5,264 bases of DNA from DATAFO01 sp046728935. GTDB lineage: Bacteria; Actinomycetota; Thermoleophilia; Solirubrobacterales; 70-9. The DNA lies in contig JBKPFS010000105.1 of the NCBI GenBank assembly GCA_046728935.1, positions 1-5,264 of the forward strand. The letters are read 5' to 3'. Shown here piece after piece: positions 5,103 to 5,264 of this stretch. The translations under genes were made by a program, and so were the position numbers. Under the pieces are notes generated by a model, which searched no databases, was not told where the DNA came from, and was given only the letters and a program-made list of their open reading frames with translations. The first letter of the stretch is position 1, and the number at the start of each line of letters is the position of its first letter.

Positions 5103-5264
5103 CACGGCTTGCGGATCGCGCGGCGCACCCGCCGTTCGCGCCGGCGCTCGCGCGCGCCGGCCGGCGTCGCCTTCGTCTCGAGGAACTTCAGCGCCTGGAC
5201 GTAGATGAGGTTCTTGTGCTTTCGGACGATGTCCGCGTCGCGCATCGCCTCGAGGAACTCCTCG
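5102..5264 (-). CDS. C-terminal part of an unrecognised basic protein (partial, 5' end outside window)
   Basis: The last 53 codons of a gene entering from the right edge. The segment begins EEFLEAMRDADIVRKHKNLI and continues through a helical YVQALKFLE. It ends in a strongly basic tail, with 15 Arg/Lys among the last 24 residues (about 30-53), finishing AIRKP. Such a tail suggests contact with nucleic acid or the ribosome, but no family is recognised. Its TGA (5104-5102) shares a base with the ATG of the glycosylase-like gene, so the two are co-transcribed and probably translationally coupled. Codon use is normal for the window. Confidence 0.75.
   Translation of the reverse strand, partial: EEFLEAMRDADIVRKHKNLIYVQALKFLETKATPAGARERRRERRVRRAIRKP

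Noticed and set aside
5138..5165. GC palindromes such as GCGCCGGCGC at 5138-5147
   Set aside because: They fall within Arg/Ala/Gly codons of a coding region and are explained by composition.

Overview
The window is very GC-rich, with strong G/C preference at third codon positions, frequent GTG/TTG starts, tight gene packing and actinobacterial-type proteins. It looks like a chromosomal piece of a high-GC actinobacterium, most likely class Thermoleophilia (Solirubrobacterales/Gaiellales-like). That placement is inferred from protein style; no rRNA or marker gene is present. I see no tRNA, rRNA, CRISPR array, insertion sequence or phage gene.

Left part (1-1452): a 20-codon plus-strand gene tail ends at 63. 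Facing it is a minus-strand gene starting at 1452 that encodes an M3-like (gluzincin) zinc peptidase, with HEGGH at residues 301-305 and the third-ligand Glu330. Its frame has no stop inside the window. The family-like sequence ends near position 140, next to a run of seven C, so its C-terminus looks truncated, frameshifted or misassembled.

Middle (1470-3582): divergent from the peptidase, with only 17 bases between the start codons, lie a TrmA/RlmD-type RNA 5-methyluridine methyltransferase (1470-2801) and a luciferase-like (LLM) flavin/F420 oxidoreductase (2803-3582). They are one base apart and probably translationally coupled. The oxidoreductase stop interlocks with the stop of a convergent gene in a shared CTAG.

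Right part (3579-5264), all on the minus strand: a 65-residue zinc-ribbon mini-protein, a 136-residue three-helix membrane protein, a divergent family-4-like uracil-DNA glycosylase whose catalytic motifs are altered, and the C-terminal 53 residues of an unrecognised basic protein. The last two overlap as TGATG and form an operon. The membrane protein and the peptidase each have a TANNNT -10 element exactly six bases before the ATG, the arrangement of actinobacterial leaderless promoters.

The genes do not form one pathway. They read as ordinary housekeeping and poorly described lineage-conserved genes: RNA modification, redox, DNA repair-like, protein turnover and membrane. The most unusual items are the glycosylase homologue lacking the standard GEAPG and His motifs, the peptidase with an abnormal end, and the structured gap before the membrane gene.
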